From contig CALSFV010000064.1 of NCBI GenBank assembly GCA_943737045.1, forward strand, positions 248,001-312,000: 64,000 nucleotides of DNA, given 5' to 3'. Positions within the stretch are counted from its first letter, which is position 1, and every line of letters starts with the position of its first letter. The notes under the pieces are model-generated. The model was not told the origin of the DNA. It saw only the letters and a program-made list of their open reading frames with translations, and did not search any database. Source of the DNA: Parapristionchus giblindavisi. Taxonomy: Eukaryota; Nematoda; Chromadorea; Rhabditida; Diplogasteridae. The position numbers and the translations under genes are program-made. Shown here piece by piece: positions 46,724 to 60,000 of the stretch.

Positions 46724-49700
46724 TCACAAAAGCGTCGCTCGTTTGCCTTTGACTATCAGATAATGTTCATCGCCACCAATCGGATTCTCACGAGTACCAC
46801 GACCCTGGAATACGGATTATTGAATGATTGTTTATCACATTATTGATTGTTTGAAGCACTTTTTATCGATATCTATACATGTGCGCACCTTGAAGATTTC
46901 AAGATTCTTAAAAAATCAATAAACATTCTTACAGTACTCACCGCGTTCATTTCCCGCTTGTATCGATTGATTGCCTCTGTGTGGGCAGCTTCGATACCGT
47001 ATGTTATCGTGAGAACCTGATCTAGCGTCGCGATGAACTGCTCACGCGTACGAGTTTCCTGAAAATCAATCGTTCATCGATAAATCAATGGCTACCGTAA
47101 TCTCTAGTTACAGTTTACAAACATAGTCCAGAAGTACCGTAACCCACAGAACTACCTACCGTGGGCACATTCTTGGGCAGGGGTTGGGCATCAGCGGGGA
47201 GGGGCGAATTGGCCTTGAGACTGGTCTTCCATTGGGTTAGAGTGTCACCCTTCTCAACAAGTACTGTGTGCACACATTCCAGTTCACGTTCAAGATCAAT
47301 ATCCAAGGAATGTGTCGATGTATCTTAAATAGATGGAGATATTGATTGAATCATTATTGATTTAATGATTTCATTAATTGATCAAACAGAAGATCTGCTC
47401 TCTCAGTTAATCACGTTGTTGTTGTCATAAAATCAAATATAGAAAGAGATGATGAGTGTGAGCATATGAAAAGACAAGAGTACCACTGTGTCCTATCACC
47501 GGCATGTTATCTCGTTCCATTATATATTGATGAATACGTATAAATATTATTATTATTATAATGTCGAAACAAAAACTCACCATGTGGTCGAGCTCGCACC
47601 ATTGCACGCTCTCGCTGACGCTTGATGCACGCGATCCTGAATATAAACGAATTAAATAATAATAATTATTATTATCGCAAAGATTACATCGAAAACTAGT
47701 ACTCTAGTAATTTACAGTTATTGGTAACTATACTACTACTCTCTCAATGAGACAATCACTACATAAATCGCTTCAAACATGTTGATTTATCTACCGTATT
47801 CGTCAATAAATCTACCGTAATCAACTATATGGAACTACCGTACCATTCACCGCTTTCCTCTTGTGTGGCTGCCTCAAAAGTCATCTCAGCACGGGCGGAT
47901 TTCACGTAGAATACGGTCTTGGATGTTCGTTCAATCGTAGACAACTCGCACAGTGCAATCGATTCCCGAGGAGTGACGTCACCTGATCAATTATCGATTG
48001 TTTGGGATGAGATCTACCGTATCACCATATCCGCTACCGTATACAATTCTATCGTAATCACTCACTTCTCGCCTTTTGCCATCCCACCCCTGTCTCCGTC
48101 AACACAACATGTCTCTTCTTCTTTCCACTTCCACCAATGATTCGTCGCAAAGTAGATTTTCCACCCTCAGGCATCGTGGGATGGTGCACCAGGGTACTGT
48201 AATCGAGTGCACCATAAACTTTCTGCTGTTTAACACTCCACTTCTACTGTCACACATTGTTCATTACAGTAAGCCTCAAGAGCTACAGAAGCTACCGTAA
48301 TCCCACCCTACCGTACCCTTCCTTGACGATGGCGACACTCTCATAGTGGACGACATCATCATCATCGATGAGTCTCTCATCAGGACGTCCATCGACACAT
48401 GATATCCTCTCCAGATATGCACACATCGATCGTTTGTGTTCATCTGTCGTCACTCGTGTCATCAATGGCTCCAACCATGGCTCCTGATTAGATGACCCAT
48501 TAGATATAGTCAATGATCAACGAATACACAACTGCATACCACTTGGAACAAAGATTACCGTATACGGTAATAGCCATAATGGCTAAACCATATATCCTCT
48601 ATCTAATTACTGTTTATGGTGATTTTCATGAATCAAAGGTAAAAATACCTAAGCTCAAAGATCAAACATCCATATCATGGGTGGTCAAAGATCAAAGATC
48701 AAATATCTCACTTTGGATATCAATGGTTGAGTGGATACGATACAGTTAGCCAATCGTTGTAACATCTTCGATAAGAGAACGAGTGTTCGACCAACACGAG
48801 AGTCCTGATATGTCATAGTGGTGAATTAAATGAATTGGCATGTACTACAGACACGGATCATCGATAAACTTTTTAAATTGTACTAAATGTGAAAAGTGTG
48901 AGACACGATTTCACCAGGGATCATGAACCATTCCGCCAATAAAGCTTGGACAAATTTTGCAAAGTATACATACGACAGTGTGAAATGACCCCCTATACCA
49001 CCCACATTACAGTATTCTTCGCGTACATTAACCAAGCAGACTACAGTATACTAACCGGTCCGGGTTGATCTCTCTTCAGACCGAAAGACTTCGGATTGAG
49101 GATTGCAGGGGCGAAAAAGCGCATGATCAGGAAGGATGACAGGGCGAGCATCTCAATCTAGAAATATATCAAACTATTTACTGCATTCTGATCTACCATA
49201 TACCTCGTGCTTCCCGGTGGTGCGATGGACGACGTTTCGCAAATCGCAGAATATCTCTCGGAGAGGTATGGGACAGTGGCCGGCGGATCGCACCAGTCGA
49301 TCAAAACAAGTGGCAAAGTAGCCGACTAGATTCTCCTACAATCAATCAACTTTTAAAATATAAAATCAGCAAGAACAAGGATCAACATGGATATTTTTTC
49401 CAGAATAACAACAAGATAATAGACTATGGAATTAATATATGGAAACTGAATTTGACGATATTTTATAAGAGAATAAGTAATAAAATATTTCAAAAGTAAA
49501 TGTACCTGATTCTGTTCAAGATTATCAGCAGGTTGGAGCTTGGATGGGTCCACCTCGCAGCATGCTCGCTCGTTAAAAATCTGAACAGCAATGATAATTA
49601 AATCATATTTAAATATTTTAAAAAAAAGTTATACAAGCGTGGAAGTAAATTTTTTCAATGAATAACGAAAATAAATCAGTTGATGATTGCGTCACTAACA

Positions 49701-52700
49701 ATAAGTTTTTACGATGATAAGTGTTGCAAGGCTAAAAAAGCGTGAGGATACATTGTAAGAGCTATACTTTCTACAGAGCGAGAACAAAAATACCAATTAC
49801 TCTCAAAGATGCCCACAACATAACTACAGCAATCCACAACATAATGCCAAAATCTACAGTAATCTACCTGATCGATGACTCTTTTGATGGTTCTCTGAAG
49901 GTAGTAATGACCGTATATCCTCATGAGTTCATTCATCATCTTTATCGCCAATGATTGACTGCGAAAAAGTGTGTTCATATCCCTGAAATTGAAATTAATT
50001 TTTGTTAATTTGAAAAAAAATCAAAACATCACTCCCCACAACGTCATCAAAGCTAGTTTTATGTCCAAAAGCAAAAAAAAAAACAAAAATCTTACAGTAA
50101 CACGGTGCCAAACGCAGTAGCTACTGTAATCCAAGGATAATCGTTGCAAGAGAGAGAGAGAGAGAGACAAACTCACTGGCATTTTCCAATCTCGTATTCG
50201 AAAAGCTTGCACAGCAACGGTCGTATGGACTCAGAGAAAGCGAAAATATTGACGAGAGGACGGGCGACCAGTGAGAGATCTGTCTGCAAAGAAAGCAAAA
50301 TATACATTTACAGAAATTTTCGTCGGTGTTCTTAGATTTCTCTTCTTTGGACCCAGATCTGTGATATCTATAGCGACCTGGTGATTTCGCGTTTACTCCA
50401 CTTTACAAGTACTCTAATTCACAAATAGTAAAACCAATATACAGTCACTTGCAGACGAACTCCACTTTCAACACTTTCAAGATGGCGACCATTGGTTCAA
50501 TGATTCATTCATTCACTCTCACAAAAGCTGTATAAACTCCATAGATGATGTTGATTTAGAAATGGCCTTTTGCCACTCATAAAAGTCTATCATCATAATA
50601 GAATGCAAGTTCACAAAAGAAATATGCAAGGAATAGCGAACGGCAAACAATAAAGAGAAGCGAGGATAAAGGCTAAAGGCGAGGGCTATTGTTGGCATAC
50701 AAACTATAAAAAATGCCTTCTAAAATCTAATAGAAGTATTGGTACAGGCATAATATATAATAGAACAAATTGACTGAAGAAGATGCAGTGGGGGATAAAC
50801 AATAGCGCATAAATGTCGCAGAGGATATGGACAGAGAATGCGAATACAGAACGATATTTCTAGTCAGAGCGACCTGGTGATTGCTAGTTTACACTCCTAG
50901 GTAAAATGAGCTATTGTTGATTTTTCCTCGATGCAGAATGGACAACGCAAAACACGATTTTTCAAACATAAAAAAAAGAAAATATTACCTGAGGAATCTG
51001 CTCAATAAGGGCGACAAGCGAGACGCAGAACGGCGTCGCGTCCTCCACCGATTCTGTGAAAAAGATTACGGTAACTATTCAATCAATCGATATCATGACT
51101 ATCATCATCATTCGATCAATATATCTACCGTACCCTGAATCATGGCGAGGAGTGGTTCATAGACGGCCATCGGTAGTACATGATCAGCCGTATACGAAAG
51201 CCACAGACGCATCTCGCCCAGATTCGAACTCGTAACGGTAGTTGAGGCGTCCTGAAGCGAATAGCGAAATTACGGTAGTCAGTGAACAACGAATCACAAT
51301 GTGGTCAACAATCGAAACTACAACTACAGTAATCATGAATAACCAGACTTCACACAGTAATCTACAGTATCCTCACCTTATCCTTTTTCTCCTTATCTCC
51401 TCCGATCGAACCCGTCCCTCCTCCCTTCTTCTCACTATCATTACTCCGCAGATAGAACCATTTGGAGGGCGCTTGGGTAACATTTTCCGCTGACAAATCC
51501 ACTCGCACCTGAAAACAAAGTTAAATTATTGACCATTACTGCAGTCATATAATTTACATAGCAACTGAAATAGGTTCAAGATACAGATATACAACACAAA
51601 TGTGTTGAACAAAAAATCAATAATCATAAAAAAGCTACCCTACCTGTCCGTGAAAGACCGCATTGATTCCACGCATCATATCGTGCCATAGTGTCATCTG
51701 CAAAGCACTTAGGTATACGGTGACATTCCAATTTATAAATAGCCTACAGTAACCCTCGCTCGTTCAAAGTACAACCAAACTACGATAAATAAAGATATCC
51801 GTAGTCCGTGCAAAAAAACGGAGGAAATACTATACACTATATAATGAATAGGCAGTAGATGTAGCATCTATAGAGAGTATAATGAATCTCGTTTTATATC
51901 CTCACCATCCTCCCTCGCCTTTCAGATAGCGCAATTGCATCTCTCTCCCTCTCCCTTTCTCTCCCTCTTCCTCTACCTCTCCCTCTCTCATGTTCCTCTT
52001 CCTCTCTCTACCAATTAACATGCACAATAAGAGGCGCAATGAATATGGATGAATGTACGAGAAATAGCTAGGAAGATTTGATGAAAAGAGCGAAGATGAG
52101 GAAGAGTAAAAGAAGAAAGAATAGTGTTGAGGAAGAGGAATACAACTTATTATACTGTAGAAGTGAAGGAAGAGGAAGTAATCTTAAGAAAGAAGAAGAG
52201 TTCATTGGGATTATGGATGAAAATGATGAAGAACATAGAGGAACATCGTCAGAAGAACAACAAGAAACATGACAAATGATTGCTAGATTCAGAGAATCGG
52301 AATAGGAGAAACCCTTTTTGTTAGAAGAAAAAGAAAAGTACTGGAAGACCGACAAAGGGCAAGAAATAACAAAAAAAAAGATGGAGGATTATTTAAATGT
52401 TAGACAGAACAACTGAACTAATCTTTACAAATGCGAACCCCAACCACTGTTGAGCTTCCATCCGTTCTTTTTCATGGATATTGCGAATCGGCATCCCCAA
52501 TCTCCCCCTCCCTCTCTCTCCATTTCTCCAACTACCACATAGAGAGATAGATAATTGGAAAGAGGCAACAGCAAAATGAGAAATATCGTTTGTTTTAAAA
52601 CTACAAAACTATTAGCTCATGAAAATGAATATGTCTGTCAATAATCCACAGTACGACCTTTAATCGTGAACAGGAACCATTTCTGCCTTGGCTTCCAAAC

Positions 52701-55700
52701 CATATTGGTTCTATGTCATAGAATCTATGAGAACGAAGGATAACAAACAATGGCAATATGAACACCTCGACAGCACAGATCCAATATCATCGGGACCAGA
52801 GGAGTCTCCTCCCCTTCCTCATTTGAAGAGGGATGCAATAAGACTTCCAATGGATCTTCACGAGTCAATCATCCAAAAATATGTTCTTATGGAGAACAAC
52901 GATATCCGCAACTACCGTACCAGTACTAACGCATCAAAAAGTGCTTCTTGGTCCTCAAACGACTACATCATTCTCCAGAGCCATTACGTGGGTGGTTCTG
53001 TTCTACAAAACAACTTATCCGCCATTCGTCTTTTGTAGGTTCTCATGTACTCTGGGCCTTTGCCCACACTCATACAAATGGCATAACTACACATACAGTA
53101 CACTACAAATAGACGCAAGAATATTCAAGAAATGGCCACATATGTTGTTACAAACGGGAGAATGAGAACAAAGAGGGCGGCCATAATATTTACATTAATA
53201 GTCGAGCTTGTGCATTCATAAATAGGCTGCCCAAATTATATTAAATTGCCGACCGCTTATTCTACAAAACACAAAGGGCACTCAAGGCTTACAGTATGAT
53301 CATTAAGGACTGATTGAGACTACAAACTATTTGAAAGAACTGAAAGATGTCAATTCTAGGCCTTAATATACAAAAGCACCCGCAGGTGAATATCTTTCAC
53401 GCCCCGGCCAATGGCCAAAGAAACACAACAATTTCATATTGTCATATTTGTCAGCAACCAAAAAAATGATGTGGTCTGATGCAACACACACAGAGAGAAT
53501 CTCCAACAAAGGAGGATATCATAGGGGACAATAAAAGATCAGTATACACATAGTAGAATCGCAATATCCAATATGCTTAACCATTCAAATCATACAATTA
53601 TCAACATGAAGCACAGTATGAGAGCAATGTACCCACTGCATAATATTCAAGCTTCCATTCTACATATCCGCTATCTCTAAACCAATATGCACCAAATCAT
53701 CTGTCATATCACCAGGCCCACCCACACAGCATTTCATGGGCGGACATGACCTGAAAACTTGGCAAAAATTGCATCCCAGCAAGGGGTTTGAACTAGCCAC
53801 AATAAAATGGTAATAGGCAACAAAAGCAAGTCATAAAACATATTCCCCATGATCTCTCTTCAATCCAATGATCTCTATCCCACCCCAGTGCAACATCAAA
53901 CTTTCTTTTCAGACTCCATCATTCATTCATCCATCATAAGTCCTCACTCCCTCCCCATCCTCCTTGTCTTCCGTGTTGTAATCCCCCTACCCCCCCCCCC
54001 CCACCCCGTCTGGTCCTCAAGGCATGGACAGAAGACAGGAAACCAATCAACATGTCCTATGATCCACATTACATGGAGACCATATAAGGCTTAATCGACG
54101 CGAAACGAGGAGAAACGTCACAAAAGGAAAGGAAGAACACGAGTTGAGATGGTATAATTAAGAGAAGGACTATGAGAGGATTAAGGATGAGGGGAAAGGA
54201 ATAAAGACTATGGAGAGGAATGAGAGGAGGAGGAAGGAGGAAGATGAGGATCATGGGTGGAGATGAAGAAGACTAATGAGATGACATGAATAAGATGAAA
54301 GGAGAGAGAGGGAGAAGGGAGAAGTAGAGCGAAACACGATAAAGAACAACAAGCCTGAACCATGCATAACTAGTTCTCGAACTCGCAAATAATTAGTCAC
54401 ATTGTCCAGGGGAAAAAAACTTGGATAGTAAAGCAATGATCATCCACCTCCCCCATATCATTCATACGATAGATGAGACAAAATGACAATATCGCGTGCA
54501 CGAATATCTTATATATCCAAACCATCTTAGAGTTTATTATTTACCACTGATTCTTGAATCTCTGCTATTGCTGAAGAGGTAGTGAGATCTTTGCCATCCC
54601 TTCTTCTCCCCCTCTCCCTCTCTCTATCTAACCCTCCCTCTCCTCCCACCATCCCTTCATCGTGAATACGCTCACGAATCTATCATTTCTACTATGGATG
54701 AGAAAACGATACCCACTCAAATCTCCCCCTCAGATAGTGAACCATTAGATACACATCATAGTAAACAGAATACTATATCACAAGGGACGACAACCAAATA
54801 GGAGATACCGTATCCAATATCTACCATGATCGAATAAAGGCAATATATCATATCAAGTAAGTACCATAATCCTCCAGATTCAGATAATACACAACATCTT
54901 ATCGTATTACACGGCTACTCCTTGATCACTATGACCCAATATGAAATAGACTAGAAGGCCGCATGAACGAATAGATCAAAGAAACGAAGAGATCATGAAT
55001 CAGATAAATCATCTCTCACAAATTTCACACGAGTATAATGTCAGCAACAAAACGGATAGTAACCTCTCGTTTGCAAACTTTGTTCGTCTCTCAAATACCA
55101 AAAATCAAAAATTTCTCCATCTTCAAGTTCTCAATATAATCATACTGTAGACAAGATAAGAGACACGTAGAATATGAGCGATAAATAAAATAAAACAATT
55201 AAATTCGAAATAAACAAAAGGAACCTTAATATGGAGAGGAGCATTGGGCATACACTTCATCTCCAACCACTCATCCGATATACGATTCGGACCGATTCGA
55301 AGCTTTTTCGTCTAAATGAAATGAATTCGCTTATTTATTTTCTTATAAAATATGAAGCGATCATTTTTTGCTACCATAATTAACTTATTGTAAGGAACGA
55401 AAAAGCACTAAGAATGATTATCTAGCAAATACAAAAGGGCCATGAAGACTGCATGAAACAAGAGATCAACGGGTGGAGAAGGAAGAGTTCACAAATCTAT
55501 GTATCGTATTAGTGTCAACGGTCACTTCCCATCTCTCTTTACCACAGAATAAGCGAAATAGTGTAGGAAATGAGGAGACCGTAGACAACGTCCGCACAGT
55601 ATTCTCGTTCAAGCCATGAACAAGAGACCATTGTATTCGAGAATTTTTTGATAAGTGGTCGTTCTGGTTTTCAAAATCAAGAGAACACTGTGGGCAAGTC

Positions 55701-55808
55701 TCGACAAATCTGGACTACCGTATACCTCTTTCGTGTCAGGAGTCACGAGCAGATAGAGATCAGACGAGTCCTTATCCTTGATGTCCAGATCAGAGTAGTC
55801 GATCACTC
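46724..55808 (-). CDS. gap-1: GAP1-family Ras GTPase-activating protein (C2-RasGAP-PH), 5' incomplete
   Basis: About 18 phase-consistent minus-strand exons. In order: C2 domain (55,808-55,729 SDLDIKDKDSSDLYLLVTPD; 55,318-55,232 LRIGPNRISDEWLEMKCMPN; 51,698-51,645 MTLWHDMMRGINAVFHGQ; VRVDLSAENVTQAPSKWFYL), linker LGEMRLWLSYTADHVLPMAV, RasGAP domain, PH domain and tail. RasGAP landmarks are MNTLFRSQSLAIKMMNELMR with the arginine finger in TLFR, VDPSKLQPADNLEQNQ, and FLIMRFFAPAILNPKSFGL (the FLR block). The PH part includes KKKRHVVLTETGVGWQKA and TVFYVKSARAEMTFEA. The C terminus (RGTRENPIGGDEHYLIVKG) matches the end of RASA2/3. It accelerates GTP hydrolysis on Ras (LET-60 in worms) at the membrane. 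The BTK-type Zn motif usual after the PH domain in this family is not seen. The first C2 domain and start should lie upstream, across a large intron or outside the window. Confidence 0.92.
51900..55220. other. Large purine/pyrimidine-biased intron of the RasGAP gene
   Basis: This stretch separates the C2 exons at 51,645 and 55,232. It contains CCCTCT microsatellite-like runs (51,940-51,990), long GA-rich runs on the + strand (52,070-52,350; 54,100-54,330) and a C-rich tract at 53,988-54,006. A 116-codon + strand open frame at 52,688-53,038 (MASKPYWFYVIESMRTKDNK) has a fairly normal composition but no splice, leader or family evidence. Confidence 0.45.
55595..55692. mobile_element. Small MITE, CACAGT family copy 3
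   Basis: CACAGTATTCTCGTTCAAGCC at the left and AAGAGAACACTGTG at the right are inverted ends; the interior keeps GAGACCATTGTATTCGAGA and AGTGGTCGTTCT. It lies in the intron just 3' of the RasGAP C2 exon. Confidence 0.7.
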
Positions 55809-56245
55809 TGCAATTACATAATTACAAATCAAAGAATGGATTACAGTACCACTCGATACATGAATACAGAATTTCAAGACCATTATTCAATAACAGATCA
55901 ATAATGGAGATCAAAAATACAGAAAGTCCACTCAAGACCATGCAGATTGGAGGAGGGCAAGAAATATATAGGGTACGAGACCAAGCGTATATTTCAAAAC
56001 CTCATCAAGCTTATCCCCATATAGATTGATGACTAATGGTAATGTCCTCGTCTGATACAAAAGGGATACAGCTGCTGACTAGTCAACTACGAGGTACGGA
56101 ATGGATCAGGAAACATTTCACATTTTGAAATATTCAAGGAAGATTATGATAAGGAAATGATGATTGTGCAATGAATGCAGAATTCAAATTCAAATTCATT
56201 TATCATATCAGACAGACTGAGGTCAGATGAGTAATGACGCGATTA

Positions 56246-56297
56246 GCGTCATCCATTGGTATAGACCACCAAAACGGTCTATACCAATGGATGACGC
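56246..56297. ncRNA. Perfect 22-bp hairpin
   Basis: GCGTCATCCATTGGTATAGA-CC (56,246-56,267) is followed by an 8-base loop (ACCAAAAC) and its exact reverse complement (56,276-56,297). Just 5', TGACGC-GATTA-GCGTCA forms a competing small stem. The stem length of 22 bp without mismatch is compatible with a small-RNA precursor, a transcription-factor palindrome or a tiny foldback element. No expression evidence is possible here. Confidence 0.4.
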
Positions 56298-56871
56298 AGA
56301 AGAGAGAAGAAAGAACGAAAAGGGGTGTGGAGGAGGGTGGAATGGAGAGGGAGAGATGAGAGATAAAAGATAATAGACAAGTACTGGTAAGGATACAGCA
56401 TGTTAAGTTAGGAAGATGATGAATAAGAATGAGTGTGTTCAATTACGTATGCATACAGACAAGAGGAGAGAGAGAGAGGAAAGGGCTGAATGGTCACACT
56501 CATACAGATATTCTGATAAAGGACTACTGATGTTATTTTAATTGCAGGTGATAAGTAAAATATCAGAAACTTACAACTCATTTCATATTCACAGACTAAA
56601 GTAATCTGTCCACAACTTACTGTACCATCGACTTATTCATACTACAGTACCCACCACCGTAATGCACAAGGTAATACAAGTTGCCAAGAAACTATACAGG
56701 ACGAAAGAATGAAAAGCATCTACTTAAAATGAATATGAAAAGAAAGAACGAACGAGGAGAGAAATGTCGAGCGCCAAAACAAAAAGAGGAAGGAAATAGG
56801 GGAGAGAATATAAAATATCAAATTGAATTAAGGAAACGATTAAATGGCAAATGAGAGAATGGTAGAGAGAG

Positions 56872-57038
56872 GGGGAGAGGGACAGAGAGGAGAGAGAGAG
56901 AGAGAGAGAGGGAGAGAGAGGGAGAGGGAGAGAGTGGGAGGGAGAGGGAGAGAGAGGTAGGGAGAGGGAGAGAGAGGGAGAGAGAGGGAGGGAGAGGGAG
57001 AGGGAGATAGAGGGAGAGAGATAGAGAGAGTGGGAGGG
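56872..57038. repeat. (GA)n/(GGGAGA)n low-complexity tract
   Basis: Nearly 170 bases of GAGAGAGGGAGAGAGAGGGA-type repeats on the + strand, with a pure (GA) run near 56,890-56,910. It generates the long Ser/Leu/Pro open frames on the minus strand around 56,720-57,170. Confidence 0.95.
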
Positions 57039-60000
57039 AAACCAGACGGAGAACAATCATGCGGAGGTATTGTGGAGAGTGTGCAGACACAACAAACTTT
57101 TAGTGATATCGAGAGACGGAGAGAGAAGAGAGAGGTAGAGAGAGTCATAAACATGGAAAGATCATATTGCGACATGTTTTAGAGTAGACGGAAACGCCCC
57201 CAATTACTTATTATCGATATACCAAACAATTTAGAATACTTAACGAACGAATCAAACTTGCTAAAGCCTACTTCTCATGTATATCTATAGAACAGCGGAC
57301 CAGTGACCAATTGAAAGAACGAGAGACAATAGAGTGTAGAAGAGACGGAGAGGAACGATAAAGAAGAACTCTGATTGAATTGAATGATGAGAGTGAATGA
57401 TAGATATAGGGCATGTGTATCTAATCAGAGAAAGGACAAATGATAAGTAAGAGAAGGAGGGGAGAGGGAGACTGGTGATAAGAAAAAGAGATAAGGACAA
57501 GATATGCATCCGGTAACCCCCTGGGGTGGTCTAGGAAAAATTATACGTGACATTCGCAAATCGTGATCACCCTCAGTCTGTTTCATGTTTCACATAGTCC
57601 CCATATCTTACGTCCATTTCGATAATTTGGTTTTACAGGAATAATGATGAAGATAAAAAGATAAGAAAAATAGCCCTTTTATATTTCACACAGTACTCGA
57701 CCCTCCGTGTATCTAATCCTTTCATTTGTTGCGATATACAGCGCTGAGTAATCGAAAACAAACTACAAATCCCAGATGGGAATACTACAGCAAACTACAA
57801 AACAAGCTTCGTATAATCTAGCTAACTACATTTCATAAGAACAATCGCCAAAGGGCACGTCCGGAGGCGTGTCAGACTTCCGCGTGGGGGTGGATGAGGG
57901 AGGGTGGGGAGAAGGAACGGGGGTGGCCCTCATTCAAAGCTCGCACTGTGGACAAACATAGTGATAAGATAACGAAACACCCTCACAATGGTGCAAAATG
58001 GCGAGTGGGATGAGGAGGAGGGTGAACTTGCAAAGGTAGGGTATTATTTACAAAGTAACCAAGGGGGATGAGTGTACAGGCAGAATGTATGGATTGCATG
58101 AATAAGACCTATTATAAGAGGACCTTTGATGATTACCCCGTCTTATCTGATGAATGAGAAGTATGTGGATGGAGAGGGAGGGAGGGAGAAGGAGAGAATA
58201 GTAGGAGATGATGAATGAAGTGAAGAAAGGGAAGTGAAATGTCTCCATGTATATCAGATGGATTACTTCACTAGTTTTCAGTGACAGCAACACAATGAGA
58301 CAATGAAAATTTATTATATTACGGCACATTGTAAAGCATGGATACAAGTGTACAGGGTGAGTACCAATTACAGCTACAAGACTTTCTGTGTTTACCAGCG
58401 ACTTGGTGGTACAATGTGATATTTGTGCAATTAGTCCATTCTAGGATAAGAAGAGAAGTAGAGAGACAGATAGACTGAGAAATAGAGTACGAAAATAAAT
58501 CAAACGAGGCGCAGAAAAGGGAGAAGAAATTGATGGTCAAACAGTGTGAATAACTTCAGAGGGAGAGTGAGAGGAAGGAAGGAGTGGGATGATCGGAAGT
58601 GCTCAGAGTTGGAATGGAGGAAAAGAGCAAAGATGAAACGACCAAACGAGCACATATGATTCCAGATGAATTGTTAGAAATTCACAAACTACAGTAACCC
58701 AAATAAAGAAGACTACAGTAGCAGCATCAGCATACAGGGCACAAAACTGATCTCAGATACGAAATGATCTTGAAACCTTGTGTGTACGCACATGTCCAAT
58801 CATGAGTTCATAATCCCCAATACGCATTTAGACCTCTAGTTACGGATATAATGGAAGAAAAGTTCACAGCTCAAGCAGAATACGGAGAAATGGGAGAAGA
58901 ATAAGAAAGTGAATCATGCGCCTCACATAACCCACATCTTCCGGATATATGCTACATTACATGCACAAAACTTTCCTCTACCGTAATCGCTCATGAAACA
59001 ATTATCATAACCAACGACGCTTTTTTATGGCAATCAATTAATCAACCGTAATTTAATATAAAGAGAAAAGTTGACAAATCAGCAAAATCAAAAAAATCCA
59101 GAACCGGAAATTAGAATTATGCAGCGTGGCTTTAAGTATCACACAAGTGCCAAGATCGGACTTCCGATGGATACTCATAGGACTCTCTCAACTAGGATAG
59201 ATGGGAAGGAAGGAAAGGAAATGAGAGGTGGGAAGAAACACTCCGGAAAGAGGGCATCGAATCCGTGAGAAATACTCTCAGCGATTCTATGAAAACGCAT
59301 AATAGATAGATAGACAAGAAGAAGAATCAAAGTAGTGGGTGTGATATCGGAAAATCGGTCCGATAACTATCACGTTTCAGAACGTCAGAATGTAGGAAAT
59401 TGGATAAAAAGAGTGGGATCCAAGATGGATACAGCCCAGTTGAGTATGTAGTTTGGAAGAAGATTTAGAAGAAACCAAGAGAAAAAGAGGACTCGTGGCC
59501 GGAAGGAGCGAGCGATTGGAAGATAGGATAGGTGAAGGGTGAGAGGAGGAGACCGGAAAGAGATGGAGACAGAAAGAGAGGGAGCGGCAGATGAATGAAT
59601 GAGACATCTGTTGAGAAAAATGGTGTGAAACGAAAAGAAACTAAGAGGATGGAGGACAGATGCGACAAAGAAGAAGAGGAGATGAGAAGGGACATGAAGA
59701 ATGAATGAATCAACGAAAAGAAGAAGAAATAAGAATGTGGTGACTGACAGCTGGAGGGATTCACTGATATACAATTGAGATTCTCTGACGGATGATGATT
59801 CGGCATCACATGTAGATGGAGCTACTCCTATGCTCATACGGATACCGTAATCGTCATTAACAGTTAAAGTTAAACATGCAAATGATATGATATCTCATCA
59901 TTATCACATCATTCATAGAAACTATAGAACCTGATATATGAACTTCATACATCTTGGATCAAGCAAAAATAAACTCTCGAACACTCAATTAAAATTACCC

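Noticed and set aside
52688..53038. 116-codon + strand open frame (MASKPYWFYVIESMRTKDNK)
   Set aside because: Composition is fairly protein-like, but there is no splice site, leader acceptor, poly(A) signal or family match, and it lies in a RasGAP intron; kept only as a low possibility.
56720..57175. Long minus-strand Ser/Leu/Pro open frames
   Set aside because: Direct consequence of the (GA)n tract; no coding meaning.
59385..59837. 150-codon minus-strand frame rich in Ser/Leu/Phe
   Set aside because: Purine-rich + strand removes stop codons on the minus strand; no splice sites, motifs or plausible signal-peptide protein.
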